A stretch of DNA of 64,000 nucleotides from Pelagimonas varians. GTDB taxonomy: Bacteria; Pseudomonadota; Alphaproteobacteria; Rhodobacterales; Rhodobacteraceae. Every line of letters starts with the position of its first letter. Position 1 is the first letter of the stretch. Below are positions 45,895-54,132 of this stretch, piece by piece. The DNA is taken from assembly GCF_003208435.1 (NCBI RefSeq), contig NZ_QKMF01000001.1:407813-471812 (forward strand). Direction: 5' to 3'. The notes below the pieces were generated by a model. It was not told the DNA's origin. It saw only the letters and a program-made list of their open reading frames with translations, and did no database searches. The position numbers and the translations under genes were made by a program.

Positions 45895-47757
45895 ATGCTT
45901 CTTCACCTTCACGGCCATTCATCCCCGCCCAAAGAACGACCATCAACGTCCGCCTCGGAAACGGTCGCTTCCTACCTCAACAAGAGACTGGCGGAAATCG
46001 GCGTCGGGCATGTCTTTGCGATCCCCGGTGATTATATCGCTGAATATGTCGCAACGCTGGACGAACCGGATCAAAACGCAGGACTGAAACGCATTCATCC
46101 CAGTAACGAAATCACAGCTGTCTATTCGGCTGACGGCTACGCGCGGTCTTGTAAGGGGCGCGTGGGATGCGTTGCCTTCACATATGGCGTGGGCGCATTA
46201 AATGCCGTGCAGGCCGTAGGTGGCGCATATGTCGAGCGCGTGCCGATGGTCATTATCAACGGCAGCCCTTCGGTTGCCCAGTTCAACTCCGAACGTGATC
46301 AAGGCGTTTTGTACCATCATATGCTTGACGGATCGCACTCGGATTACCGCATTCTGGGGGAAGTCACTGAAATAGCCGTTCAGATCAACAATCCCGCCAA
46401 TGCCCCCGAACAGATCGACACAGCCTTGCGCACCTGCATCACCGCAAGCCGCCCGGTCTATATCGAGATTTCAAATGGCATCAGCGAAATGGCATGTCGT
46501 TCAGTTCCAGATGCGCCGTTAAAAGCCGCTCCGATCCCAACGCCTGCTGGCTCTCTCGAGGATGCTTGCGCTGCGGTTTTGACCCATATGCGCAGGTCAA
46601 AACGCTTGGTTTTTATGGCGGGCAGCGAGATTTCTCGCGCTGGAGCAGAGGAGGATTTTGCCAAACTCTGCCGACTGGCGGATGCGCCTTATGTAACCAG
46701 CGGATTGGGTAAAAGCGTGCTGGCAGAAAATCGCAGCGATGTCCGTTTTGGCGGCACCTATATCGGGAAATCAAGTCAGAAGAACGTCCAGGATTTGGTC
46801 TCTTCTGCGGATTGCTTTGTTGCCATCGGGGTGCAAGACACCGACTTTAATTACCTTGGGATCGTCACACCTGACTATAATCCAAATGCACCAGACGCCT
46901 TTCCCGGCCCTACTCATATCCAAGCGCGAAGTGGCGCGGTTTTGGTGGGTCGCGGGCTTGCCTATTGGGGCAACATCGAGATGCCCGATTTAATTGCGGC
47001 ATTGATCACGAAACTCGAAGGCACAGGTTTACCCAACGCGCCTTTTCCGGGTCTTGAGGGGACACCGTGGGACATTCCGCCGACATCCGCGTTTCCCAGC
47101 GAAAATGGCCCAACCTGGGACAGCTTTAAATCCCATCTGGTGCATGATTTCCTCAATCATTGTGATGCAGACGACTATCCAACAATCGTCGCGGATTCCG
47201 GTTTTTCCTTTGTTGCACTGACAAATGTGAAATCGGCTGAACGCGGCTATGTTGCCCAATTGGCTTGGGCCGCAATTGGCTATGGCACGGGGGCCTCTGC
47301 TGGGGTTGCCTTGGCGCAGTCCACAACCGAAAATCCGCGCCGTGTCGTCACTGTCGCCGGCGACGCCGCCTTTGCCGAAACGGTGAACGCGATTGGCCTT
47401 GTGGCACAGCTTGGCCAAAACAACGTGATCTTTGTGATGGACAACCGTGTTTATGCGGTTGAGCAATGGCTCCTAAATGCCAATGCGTTTTGCCCCGGCC
47501 CCAATGCGCCACCATTTGTCCCCCTAACCGACATTCCGCAGGGCCATATTTGGGACTACGTCAAAATCGCCGAAGGGTTTGGCGGTGTCGGGCATCTTGT
47601 GACAACCAACGCCGAACTGCAAGATGTGCTGAGACGTTTGGACAAACCACCAATCAATCCAACGACATCACAGCCGACCTTCACACTTGTTGCTGTGCGG
47701 ATCCCCGCCAAGGATTTACCCGACACAACCAGATGGAAATTGAATTGCGATGCATAA
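45895..47757 (+). CDS. ThDP-dependent 2-keto-acid decarboxylase (pyruvate/indolepyruvate decarboxylase family)
   Basis: This 620-residue enzyme has catalytic Glu72 in HPSNEITAVYSADGYAR and the HH pair at 141-142 (LYHHMLDG), diagnostic of non-oxidative pyruvate/indolepyruvate/phenylpyruvate decarboxylases. The ThDP/Mg motif GDA...DN spans 489-517 (TVAGDAAF to VMDNRVYAVE). It should convert a 2-keto acid to aldehyde and CO2. Placed three bases after an L-amino-acid-oxidase-like gene, it suggests an oxidase-decarboxylase route from an amino acid to an aldehyde. Which amino acid is not readable by eye. A strong GGGGAGGG lies before the ATG. It overlaps the next gene by eight bases. Confidence 0.86.
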   Translation: MLLHLHGHSSPPKERPSTSASETVASYLNKRLAEIGVGHVFAIPGDYIAEYVATLDEPDQNAGLKRIHPSNEITAVYSADGYARSCKGRVGCVAFTYGVGALNAVQAVGGAYVERVPMVIINGSPSVAQFNSERDQGVLYHHMLDGSHSDYRILGEVTEIAVQINNPANAPEQIDTALRTCITASRPVYIEISNGISEMACRSVPDAPLKAAPIPTPAGSLEDACAAVLTHMRRSKRLVFMAGSEISRAGAEEDFAKLCRLADAPYVTSGLGKSVLAENRSDVRFGGTYIGKSSQKNVQDLVSSADCFVAIGVQDTDFNYLGIVTPDYNPNAPDAFPGPTHIQARSGAVLVGRGLAYWGNIEMPDLIAALITKLEGTGLPNAPFPGLEGTPWDIPPTSAFPSENGPTWDSFKSHLVHDFLNHCDADDYPTIVADSGFSFVALTNVKSAERGYVAQLAWAAIGYGTGASAGVALAQSTTENPRRVVTVAGDAAFAETVNAIGLVAQLGQNNVIFVMDNRVYAVEQWLLNANAFCPGPNAPPFVPLTDIPQGHIWDYVKIAEGFGGVGHLVTTNAELQDVLRRLDKPPINPTTSQPTFTLVAVRIPAKDLPDTTRWKLNCDA

Positions 47758-48982
47758 TAAATTTACAATCGTCACCCCAATCCAAGGCGGGCAGCAGGGC
47801 AAGGTTCAAGCTCTTTTAAAGCCGTGTCCCTATGTCTGCGCCGAAACGCCGGACGATCCCTTCGGGTTCGCTCGGATCGAGACACTGCATTTCGCAAGTC
47901 TCAGCACCTTTGATGATCTTGAAAATGGCTGGTCACTGGTTTTTGAGCACAATATCGACGGGTCTATCGAGGATCACATTGATAACGTGTTGACCGTGGC
48001 CGAGACGTTGGATGGCGGGGCGTTCTTGCTTGATCTGTACAGCAATAGCGCGCAGTTTAAGGCCCACACTTTGGATGGCTTGCGCGACTACATGCTGGCC
48101 CATGTTATCAAACCGCAAGCGGGTTTCATTTCAGCCGTTGGGATGACACGCGATCAAATCAGGTTGGACGCGCGGGTTTACGAAGTTGTCGATGAAGAGC
48201 TTGGCAGCGGTGCCCCGCCTGCGACCTCGGATGCGGCGGCGGCAAGGGTATTAAAAGCTTTGGACACGGATCCACAGACCAAGGGCTGGGACGGTGTTGC
48301 TGACCCGGGCACGAAACTTCCGATCATCCCCAAAATCCTGTCGATCCTTGCTGCTCTTTTTCATGGGATTGCTTTCTTAGTGCTCGTTCTGGTCAATCTG
48401 GTCCGCGAACGCACCGCAGATCAAGACAGCGCCCGCCCAGACCCTGATCTGCGCCGCTCTCTTGAAAAGAACGAAGATCTGATCTCGACCAATCATATGA
48501 TCAGCGTTGTCTACGTGCATACGGACGCAGGGCGGCAGCTTGCCAAACGGGCTGGATTTGGGTTGATCCGCAATCTGGTCACCCTAATCTTTCGCAACAG
48601 TTTTCTGGGGGAAATCAATACCATCCATTTCGCACATTGGTCGTACACCAAGGACAACAGACGGTTGATTTTTGTCAGCAATTACGACGGAAGCTGGCGC
48701 AGTTACCTTGATGATTTCACCCTCAAGGCCAGCAATGGCCTTAACTTGGCATGGGCGCATTCTATCGGTTTTCCAAAGACTTGGGCCATGCTCTGGGGCG
48801 GGGCCTCCAAGGGACCTGAATTTATAGACTATGCCCGCCGGTCGATGGTGCCGACGCTTGTCTGGTACCACGCCTACCCGTCTGTCAGTGTCACGAACAT
48901 TGCGCGAAATCGAAAACTGCGCGCTGCCCTGATCAAATCCAAAAACGGCGCCAAAGACACCTCATGGCTGGAGATTGTATAA
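47750..48982 (+). CDS. Membrane protein with duplicated DyP-associated domain, function unknown
   Basis: This 410-residue protein is built as two related halves around one hydrophobic segment (about 194-217). Residues 43-80 (ETLHFASLS, then LVFEHNIDGSIEDHIDNVL) and 290-323 (NTIHFAHWS, then LIFVSNYDGSWRSYLDDF) share the pattern hHFAxxS...LIFxxNxDGSxxxxhDD. That looks like a repeated ferredoxin-like (EthD/DyP-like) half-barrel. The gene overlaps the decarboxylase by eight bases and is three bases ahead of the DyP peroxidase, so the products are probably made together. It may tether the peroxidase or a substrate at the membrane. I know no functional assignment. Confidence 0.7.
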   Translation: MHNKFTIVTPIQGGQQGKVQALLKPCPYVCAETPDDPFGFARIETLHFASLSTFDDLENGWSLVFEHNIDGSIEDHIDNVLTVAETLDGGAFLLDLYSNSAQFKAHTLDGLRDYMLAHVIKPQAGFISAVGMTRDQIRLDARVYEVVDEELGSGAPPATSDAAAARVLKALDTDPQTKGWDGVADPGTKLPIIPKILSILAALFHGIAFLVLVLVNLVRERTADQDSARPDPDLRRSLEKNEDLISTNHMISVVYVHTDAGRQLAKRAGFGLIRNLVTLIFRNSFLGEINTIHFAHWSYTKDNRRLIFVSNYDGSWRSYLDDFTLKASNGLNLAWAHSIGFPKTWAMLWGGASKGPEFIDYARRSMVPTLVWYHAYPSVSVTNIARNRKLRAALIKSKNGAKDTSWLEIV

Positions 48983-48985
48983 CTC

Positions 48986-50419
48986 ATGACTGAAACTGAT
49001 CTCACCTCCAGCCCGGACATTCAGGGCATCTTTTTTCGCGGCTATGTCAAACTGGATCAAGCCGCCTATGGATTTTTCCGAGTTACCGATCGCGCGCTGT
49101 TTCAAGATTGGCTTTCGGGGATGCTCAAAGAGGGTGCAATAACATCTGCAAAAGACAAACAACCTGCCGACAATGTCGTCAACAGAATGAACATCGCATT
49201 TACCTCTGCCGGAATGAGCACACTTTTGGCCGCAGGATATATCGCGGAAAGCTATGACCATTCTTTTGCGGCAGGCATGGTCGTACCTGAACGCAGCAGA
49301 ATTCTAGGCGACACAGAGGCCAACGATCCCAAAAATTGGGATTGGGGCGCCAAGCAGGATGAAATCCACGGCGTTTTAATGTCTTTTGCGACCAGCAAAG
49401 ACATTGCCGAAGAACGCCTTTTGGCGGCTTTGTGTCAGGTGAATGGGGCCGATTGTGTTCACCGCACATTTGGACATCTAGAAGACGACAATCGCGAACC
49501 GTTTGGGTTCAAAGACGGGGTTTCTCAACCGATCATCAAAGGCACCAAACGCGCCAAGAAGGTAGCACGCGAAAACCCCGATGAGGCGAGAGTAAGCATT
49601 GTCGAAGCAGGCGAACTGATCATGGGGTATCCGGATGGAACCGGTGAAATTCCAAGATCCCCGGCCACCAGTGCCGGACTGGACCCGGATGGAATCCTGG
49701 ATACACACCCGGAATGGAAAGACCGCCGCGATCTTGGTAAGAATGGCAGCTACCTCGTATTCCGGCAACTGGCGCAAGACACCGTTGGCTTTTGGGATTA
49801 CCTCAGCGAAACCGCGTCGGGTGAAGATGGTGACACAGCCCTGGAACTGGCTGAAAAAATGATTGGCCGCCGTAAAGATGGCGAGGCCATGGAGCAAGAT
49901 CCTGCGAAAAAACCGCGTGACAACAACAGCTTCGACTTTTCAAAAGACAGGGCTGGTTTGCAGTGTCCGATTGGTTCGCATGTGCGGCGCAGCAACAACA
50001 GAGCGGTGAACATTAAAAGCGAAAAGCTCTCTCTTGATGTTACAATGCGTCATCGCATTTTGCGCCGCGCACGCATCTTTGACGATGACAATGGTCAGAC
50101 AGGTCTGCAATTCATGTGCTTTAACGCGTCCATTGTACGACAGTTTGAATTCGTTCAATCGGCTTGGTGCAATAATTCGTTCTTTCAGGGGCTTCAAAAA
50201 GAAGTTGATCCAATCGTGGGCACGCACCGCCCTGCAAAACTCGGCGCGCCCGAGATCGACCGGTACACAATTCCTCAAGAACCGTACCGAAAAGTTCTGA
50301 AAAAAGTACCGCAGTTTGTGACCGTAAAGGGCGGTGCCTATTTCTTTTTGCCAAGTCTGAAAGCGCTTCAGTTCATTTCGCAAACCGTCAAGGCAAACGC
50401 AGACAAACCGGCACTCTGA
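48986..50419 (+). CDS. DyP-type haem peroxidase
   Basis: This 477-residue peroxidase has the GxxDG motif as GFKDG (174-178, catalytic Asp177), followed by VSQP. The probable proximal haem ligand is His332 in CPIGSHVRRSN and the distal-side Arg is in HRILRRARIF (about 356-365). Length is at the long end, as in class V (former C/D) DyPs rather than class I/P. No Tat signal or encapsulin-targeting tail is visible, so it appears cytoplasmic. It reduces H2O2 while oxidising an organic donor. The three flavin enzymes upstream are potential H2O2 sources. Confidence 0.92.
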   Translation: MTETDLTSSPDIQGIFFRGYVKLDQAAYGFFRVTDRALFQDWLSGMLKEGAITSAKDKQPADNVVNRMNIAFTSAGMSTLLAAGYIAESYDHSFAAGMVVPERSRILGDTEANDPKNWDWGAKQDEIHGVLMSFATSKDIAEERLLAALCQVNGADCVHRTFGHLEDDNREPFGFKDGVSQPIIKGTKRAKKVARENPDEARVSIVEAGELIMGYPDGTGEIPRSPATSAGLDPDGILDTHPEWKDRRDLGKNGSYLVFRQLAQDTVGFWDYLSETASGEDGDTALELAEKMIGRRKDGEAMEQDPAKKPRDNNSFDFSKDRAGLQCPIGSHVRRSNNRAVNIKSEKLSLDVTMRHRILRRARIFDDDNGQTGLQFMCFNASIVRQFEFVQSAWCNNSFFQGLQKEVDPIVGTHRPAKLGAPEIDRYTIPQEPYRKVLKKVPQFVTVKGGAYFFLPSLKALQFISQTVKANADKPAL

Positions 50420-50437
50420 TAAGCGCGACACCACCTA

Positions 50438-50462
50438 CCTTGTGCGGTTCGCCCGCACAAGG
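50438..50462. terminator. Hairpin between convergent DyP and CMD genes
   Basis: A perfect 10-bp stem CCTTGTGCGG/CCGCACAAGG with a five-base loop lies between convergent operons. There is no T tract on either side. Confidence 0.55.
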
Positions 50463-50501
50463 ATTGCCTGCAAAAACGTCATCAGATCGATCTTGCAAAG
50501 G

Positions 50502-51086
50502 TTACTCTTCGTCGCCTTTGTAGTAACCGATTTGATCTCCGTCGGTGGTACACCCAAGTCCATTGAGCAACCGGTTTGAGTAGTTGAAATAAGCGCAGAC
50601 CTGATTGACCTCCAGTATTTCCCCATCGTCACAGCCTGCAATTTTCAAGGCTTCGAAATCGGATTTGACCATTTTGCCAACCTGCGTGGTCAGTTTGCCC
50701 GCATAGCGCAGCAGCGCCAGGTCCTTTCCGTCAAACTCATCCTCCGGGCGGTGAGCCTTGAGTGCGACGAAAATCCGGTCGCTTCTGGGTTGGTCACGCA
50801 GCAAATTGCGCACATTCATGAAATGATGGGTCAACGAATAAGTGCAATCGTTCAGGATCGATGTGTAGCTGGCGACAACTTCCAAAAACCCAAACGGCAA
50901 CATGTTATCGTCTGAATGCAAAACCGACCGGTATAGCGTAACATGTCCATTCATCGTTTCGGGGCGCAGCGAATGTACCCGCATAACCGTATCTACGGTG
51001 CCATGCGGGGTGCGGGCGTGATCCAGCAAGTCCTTTAGTCGCCCATGCGCATCGGCGTCGGTTATCATCTTGATCCAAGCAGACAT
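50502..51086 (-). CDS. Carboxymuconolactone-decarboxylase (AhpD-like) family protein, CxxS variant
   Basis: This 194-residue helical protein of the CMD/AhpD superfamily has the active-site region around 69-88: Glu69, then Cys81-x2-Ser84-x2-His87-His88 (NDCTYSLTHHF). The second Cys of the usual CxxC is Ser, so a disulfide-relay AhpD mechanism is unlikely. It resembles the longer peroxidase-related branch of the family. It is the last gene of a five-gene minus-strand operon, starting one base after the Rieske oxygenase stop. Confidence 0.75.
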   Translation of the reverse strand: MSAWIKMITDADAHGRLKDLLDHARTPHGTVDTVMRVHSLRPETMNGHVTLYRSVLHSDDNMLPFGFLEVVASYTSILNDCTYSLTHHFMNVRNLLRDQPRSDRIFVALKAHRPEDEFDGKDLALLRYAGKLTTQVGKMVKSDFEALKIAGCDDGEILEVNQVCAYFNYSNRLLNGLGCTTDGDQIGYYKGDEE

Positions 51087-51087
51087 G

Positions 51088-52143
51088 TCAGCTTCCTTCA
51101 ACTTCGGTGGCAATCGATTTTGCCACCCGGTTTCTGAACCGCATGGCCCCGGCATCAAGTCCAAGATTCAAGTACCCGCCTTTGCGTTTGGCCATGCCCG
51201 TCTGGACGGCTTCCAAGACGTCTTTGTCTTCTAGAAAGGCCATGGTAGCCCCTTCGAACATCCGTTGCGACAGGGCTGCATCATCTGCACGCATATTGCG
51301 GTGCTGGAACCAGAAATACATGGTTGTGTCAGCGTCAATTGGCGTGATGAAGTTATATGAAATATTGATAAACGCATTTTCTGATAGCGGCTTATCGATC
51401 CCACCTTCCCCTTTTGGTGTGTAAACCGACATGTTGACGGCCGTTGCCGGTAGACGGCATTCATAGTGCTGTTTTCGGTCGCAGGTCGGGCCAAACGGCA
51501 GCATGTCTTTGTAGTATGGCGGCGCTTGTTCATCCAGAACCCAGCGGGACACGATCACACCATCAGCCGTTTCCTCAAGGTCCAGAGGACGGTTGTCAGT
51601 GCCCGCGCCAGCAAAAGACGTCAGATGCACCCAAGCGACGTGGCTTGGATCAAGCAGATTGTCGATGATATAAAGGTAATGCGCCTTCATCGACATGGCC
51701 CCCTTTGGCGTCTTACCCCAGCTTTTGTCATCAAAATGTGGGATGTCGATAATCGTATTTGGGTCTGCTTTTTGCGGCTCTCCCATCCAAAGCCACAAAA
51801 AGCCCCAACGGTCCCGGGCTGGATAGGAATGCACCGCCGCGCGCCGTGGCGGGTTGTCCAATTGTGTGGGCGCAATCACGCATTCGCCACTGCAATCAAA
51901 GGTCAGCCCATGATAACCACAGACCACATTATCACCTTCAACGGTGCCCTTCGACAATGGCAGTTTTCGATGCGGGCAGGCATCTTCCAACGCAATCGCT
52001 TTGCCCAAGGTGTCGCGGAAGATGACGATCTCCTGCTCTAACAAGACAGCGGCAGTCAGCGTTCGGTCAAAATCTTCGCTGCGCCCCGCCACGTACCAAC
52101 AGTTCCGAATATATCCGTCTGACCCAGCAAGATCGGGGCGCAT
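51088..52143 (-). CDS. Rieske non-haem iron oxygenase, VanA-like
   Basis: This 351-residue oxygenase alpha subunit has the Rieske [2Fe-2S] ligands Cys56-x-His58 and Cys75-x2-His78 (ACPHRK, VVCGYHGL). The mononuclear Fe region is DNLLDPSHVAWVH with His168 and His173. Size and motifs are those of vanillate O-demethylase/related aryl-ether and N-dealkylating oxygenases. No ferredoxin reductase gene is in the operon, so electrons come from elsewhere. Neighbours are two CMD proteins and an ABC importer, suggesting that an imported aromatic or N-heterocyclic compound is oxidised. The ATG at 52143 is preferred to a GTG one codon upstream. Confidence 0.87.
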   Translation of the reverse strand: MRPDLAGSDGYIRNCWYVAGRSEDFDRTLTAAVLLEQEIVIFRDTLGKAIALEDACPHRKLPLSKGTVEGDNVVCGYHGLTFDCSGECVIAPTQLDNPPRRAAVHSYPARDRWGFLWLWMGEPQKADPNTIIDIPHFDDKSWGKTPKGAMSMKAHYLYIIDNLLDPSHVAWVHLTSFAGAGTDNRPLDLEETADGVIVSRWVLDEQAPPYYKDMLPFGPTCDRKQHYECRLPATAVNMSVYTPKGEGGIDKPLSENAFINISYNFITPIDADTTMYFWFQHRNMRADDAALSQRMFEGATMAFLEDKDVLEAVQTGMAKRKGGYLNLGLDAGAMRFRNRVAKSIATEVEGS

Positions 52144-52487
52144 CACGCGGTCTTTTCTGAAAAAATATCAAAGGCTTTTAGGGCTTTGGCGCTAAAAGCA
52201 TACGACGGGCCACCGCCCATATAGGTTGCCATGGCCAAGGCTTCGCAAAACTCTTCTCTGGTGGTTTTCAATCGCACCAGAGATCGGACGTGAAAGCCGA
52301 TGCAACTGTCGCAGCGTGTGGCAATTGCAATGCCAAGTGCCATGAATTCCTTGGTCTTCTCTGACAAGGCCCCTTCGGCTTTGGCCGCCTGCCCCATCAT
52401 CCCAAAACCCTTGACCGTTTGCGGCACTTCCTTGGAAAAGGTTGCGATGCTGGCTTCGGTCTCGGCCATAAAATCATTCCAGTCCAT
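52143..52487 (-). CDS. Carboxymuconolactone-decarboxylase family protein
   Basis: This 114-residue AhpD-like protein has the full redox motif Cys59-x2-Cys62-x3-His66 (RCDSCIGFH), the form associated with alkylhydroperoxidase activity. C-terminal helices end with AMATYMGGGPSYAFSAKAL, as in YciW/YnjA-type CMD proteins. Its stop overlaps the Rieske oxygenase start by one base. It may detoxify peroxide formed by uncoupled oxygenase turnover, or act on a ring-cleavage product. Confidence 0.85.
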   Translation of the reverse strand: MDWNDFMAETEASIATFSKEVPQTVKGFGMMGQAAKAEGALSEKTKEFMALGIAIATRCDSCIGFHVRSLVRLKTTREEFCEALAMATYMGGGPSYAFSAKALKAFDIFSEKTA

Positions 52488-52498
52488 GTCGGTGCTCC

Positions 52499-53260
52499 TT
52501 AGTGACGTTCATCAGACCCCATGCGGCGCTCAAGCCAGCGCACCCCGGCGCTGATAATAAGCACAAGCACAAGGTATTCGACGATCAGTAGTGAATAGAG
52601 TTCAAGCGGCCGGTATTCCGTCACCACCAGCTCATTGGCGCGGCGGGTCAGCTCTTGCATTCCAATGACAGAGGCAAAGGCGCTCATCTTGACGATATAG
52701 ATAAACTGGTTGGCCAAAGGCGGCAAAATTCGGCGGATGGCTTGTGGCAAGATCACATATCGCATGGTCTGGTAGTAGTTCAGGCCAATGGTTTGAGCGG
52801 CCTCTTTTTGCCCCTTTGCAATGGATTGAATGCCCGAGCGGTAGATCTCTGCGGTGAAGGCGCTGTCTGATACCGCAAGTGTAATCACCGCCCCCCAAAA
52901 GGGATCAATCGGGATATCCAGCCCCATAGATTTGAAGACAATCGGCAATCCGTAAAAGACCCAAAACAGCATCGGCAACAGCGGGATGGAACGGATGAAT
53001 TCGACATAGACGCGATTGACAATCCGCCAGCCGCGTTTGCTTGATTGCCCGGGCAAAGCCACGATCAGCCCCACAATAATGGAAATCGCCGCCGCGATCA
53101 CCGAAATCAAAATTGTGTTGCCCATGCCAGAAACGAGAAATTTGATATTGATCCAGCCACTTTTGGTGGTGGGATCAATCACGTACCATCCCCAGTTTCC
53201 GGAGGACGAACATCCCGCTACACCCAACAACAAAAGAAGCGCAAAAATCGGTTTCATCAT
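52499..53260 (-). CDS. Polar amino-acid-type ABC transporter permease with N-terminal lipobox
   Basis: This 253-residue permease of the HisM/GlnP family has a coupling loop near 160-185 (EAAQTIGLNYYQTMRYVILPQAI). It begins with an apparent lipoprotein signal, LLLLLGVAGCSSSG, Cys at residue 17, before the first permease helix. A lipidated permease would be unusual; the N-terminal helix may instead remain as a signal anchor. It is the only permease in the operon, so it probably works as a homodimer with the ATPase gene six bases upstream and the divergent binding protein. Confidence 0.87.
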   Translation of the reverse strand: MMKPIFALLLLLGVAGCSSSGNWGWYVIDPTTKSGWINIKFLVSGMGNTILISVIAAAISIIVGLIVALPGQSSKRGWRIVNRVYVEFIRSIPLLPMLFWVFYGLPIVFKSMGLDIPIDPFWGAVITLAVSDSAFTAEIYRSGIQSIAKGQKEAAQTIGLNYYQTMRYVILPQAIRRILPPLANQFIYIVKMSAFASVIGMQELTRRANELVVTEYRPLELYSLLIVEYLVLVLIISAGVRWLERRMGSDERH

Positions 53261-53266
53261 TGGCCC

Positions 53267-54007
53267 CTAATGCTGCAAGATTTGGCTTAGAAACGTGCGG
53301 CAACGTTCCGTTTGAGGGTTTGCAAAAAAGGCCTGAGGGTCGGACTGTTCGACAATTTCACCCTGATCCATAAACACCATTTTGTCAGCGACCTTGCGGG
53401 CAAATCCCATCTCATGGGTGACGACGACCATGGTCATACCGTCCTGAGCCAGTTCCACCATGACATCCAGCACCTCTGAAATCATTTCGGGATCAAGCGC
53501 AGACGTTGGTTCGTCAAACAGCAAAACTTTGGGTTCCATACATAAAGAACGGGCAATGGCGACCCGCTGCTGCTGCCCGCCCGAAAGCTGACTGGGCAGT
53601 TTATCAGCCTGATCGGGTATCCGGACACGTTCAAGGTAATGGCGCGCTCTTTCCACGGCTTTTGAACGTTCCAACCCGCGCGCTTTGATCGGGCCAAGGG
53701 TTAGGTTTTCCAACACGCTAAGGTGCGGGAACAGGTTGAACTGCTGAAATACCATACCGATTTCGCCCTGGATCGAGGCAACGGATTTGGGGTCATTTGT
53801 CAGTTCAGCGCCGTTAAACCGAATGGTGCCTTTTTGATGTTCCTCCAACCGGTTGATGCTCCGCACCACCGTCGATTTGCCAGAGCCCGAGGGGCCACAA
53901 ATCACAACTTTTTCACCTGCACCAACAGTCATGTTGATGTTTTTAAGAACGTGAAAGTCTCCAAACCACTTATTGACATCGACAAGTTCGATCATAGCGT
54001 CGGTCAT
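53267..54007 (-). CDS. Amino-acid-type ABC transporter ATP-binding protein (GlnQ family)
   Basis: This 246-residue ATPase has Walker [11 protein letters not shown]-loop [11 protein letters not shown], signature [10 protein letters not shown] and Walker [15 protein letters not shown] with H-loop VVTHEMGFA. It is first in a five-gene operon with permease, CMD, Rieske oxygenase and CMD, and divergent from the binding-protein gene. An internal ATG at 53995 (MIELVDV) is an alternative start. Confidence 0.93.
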   Translation of the reverse strand: MTDAMIELVDVNKWFGDFHVLKNINMTVGAGEKVVICGPSGSGKSTVVRSINRLEEHQKGTIRFNGAELTNDPKSVASIQGEIGMVFQQFNLFPHLSVLENLTLGPIKARGLERSKAVERARHYLERVRIPDQADKLPSQLSGGQQQRVAIARSLCMEPKVLLFDEPTSALDPEMISEVLDVMVELAQDGMTMVVVTHEMGFARKVADKMVFMDQGEIVEQSDPQAFFANPQTERCRTFLSQILQH

Positions 54008-54132
54008 GGATCATCCCTACGATGTCTACTGTGGGTAAAGATATTTCTTGTTAGTTTATTTGATATTTGCGCCTTATCAAGCCAAGATACCGTTCAAGCA
54101 ACGAAAAGACAGCTTACCAACAGGAGAGATCA

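Noticed and set aside
41119..50419. Considered whether the oxidase/DyP cluster could be an encapsulin cargo system
   Set aside because: No encapsulin shell gene is present and the DyP C-terminus lacks a recognisable cargo-loading peptide.
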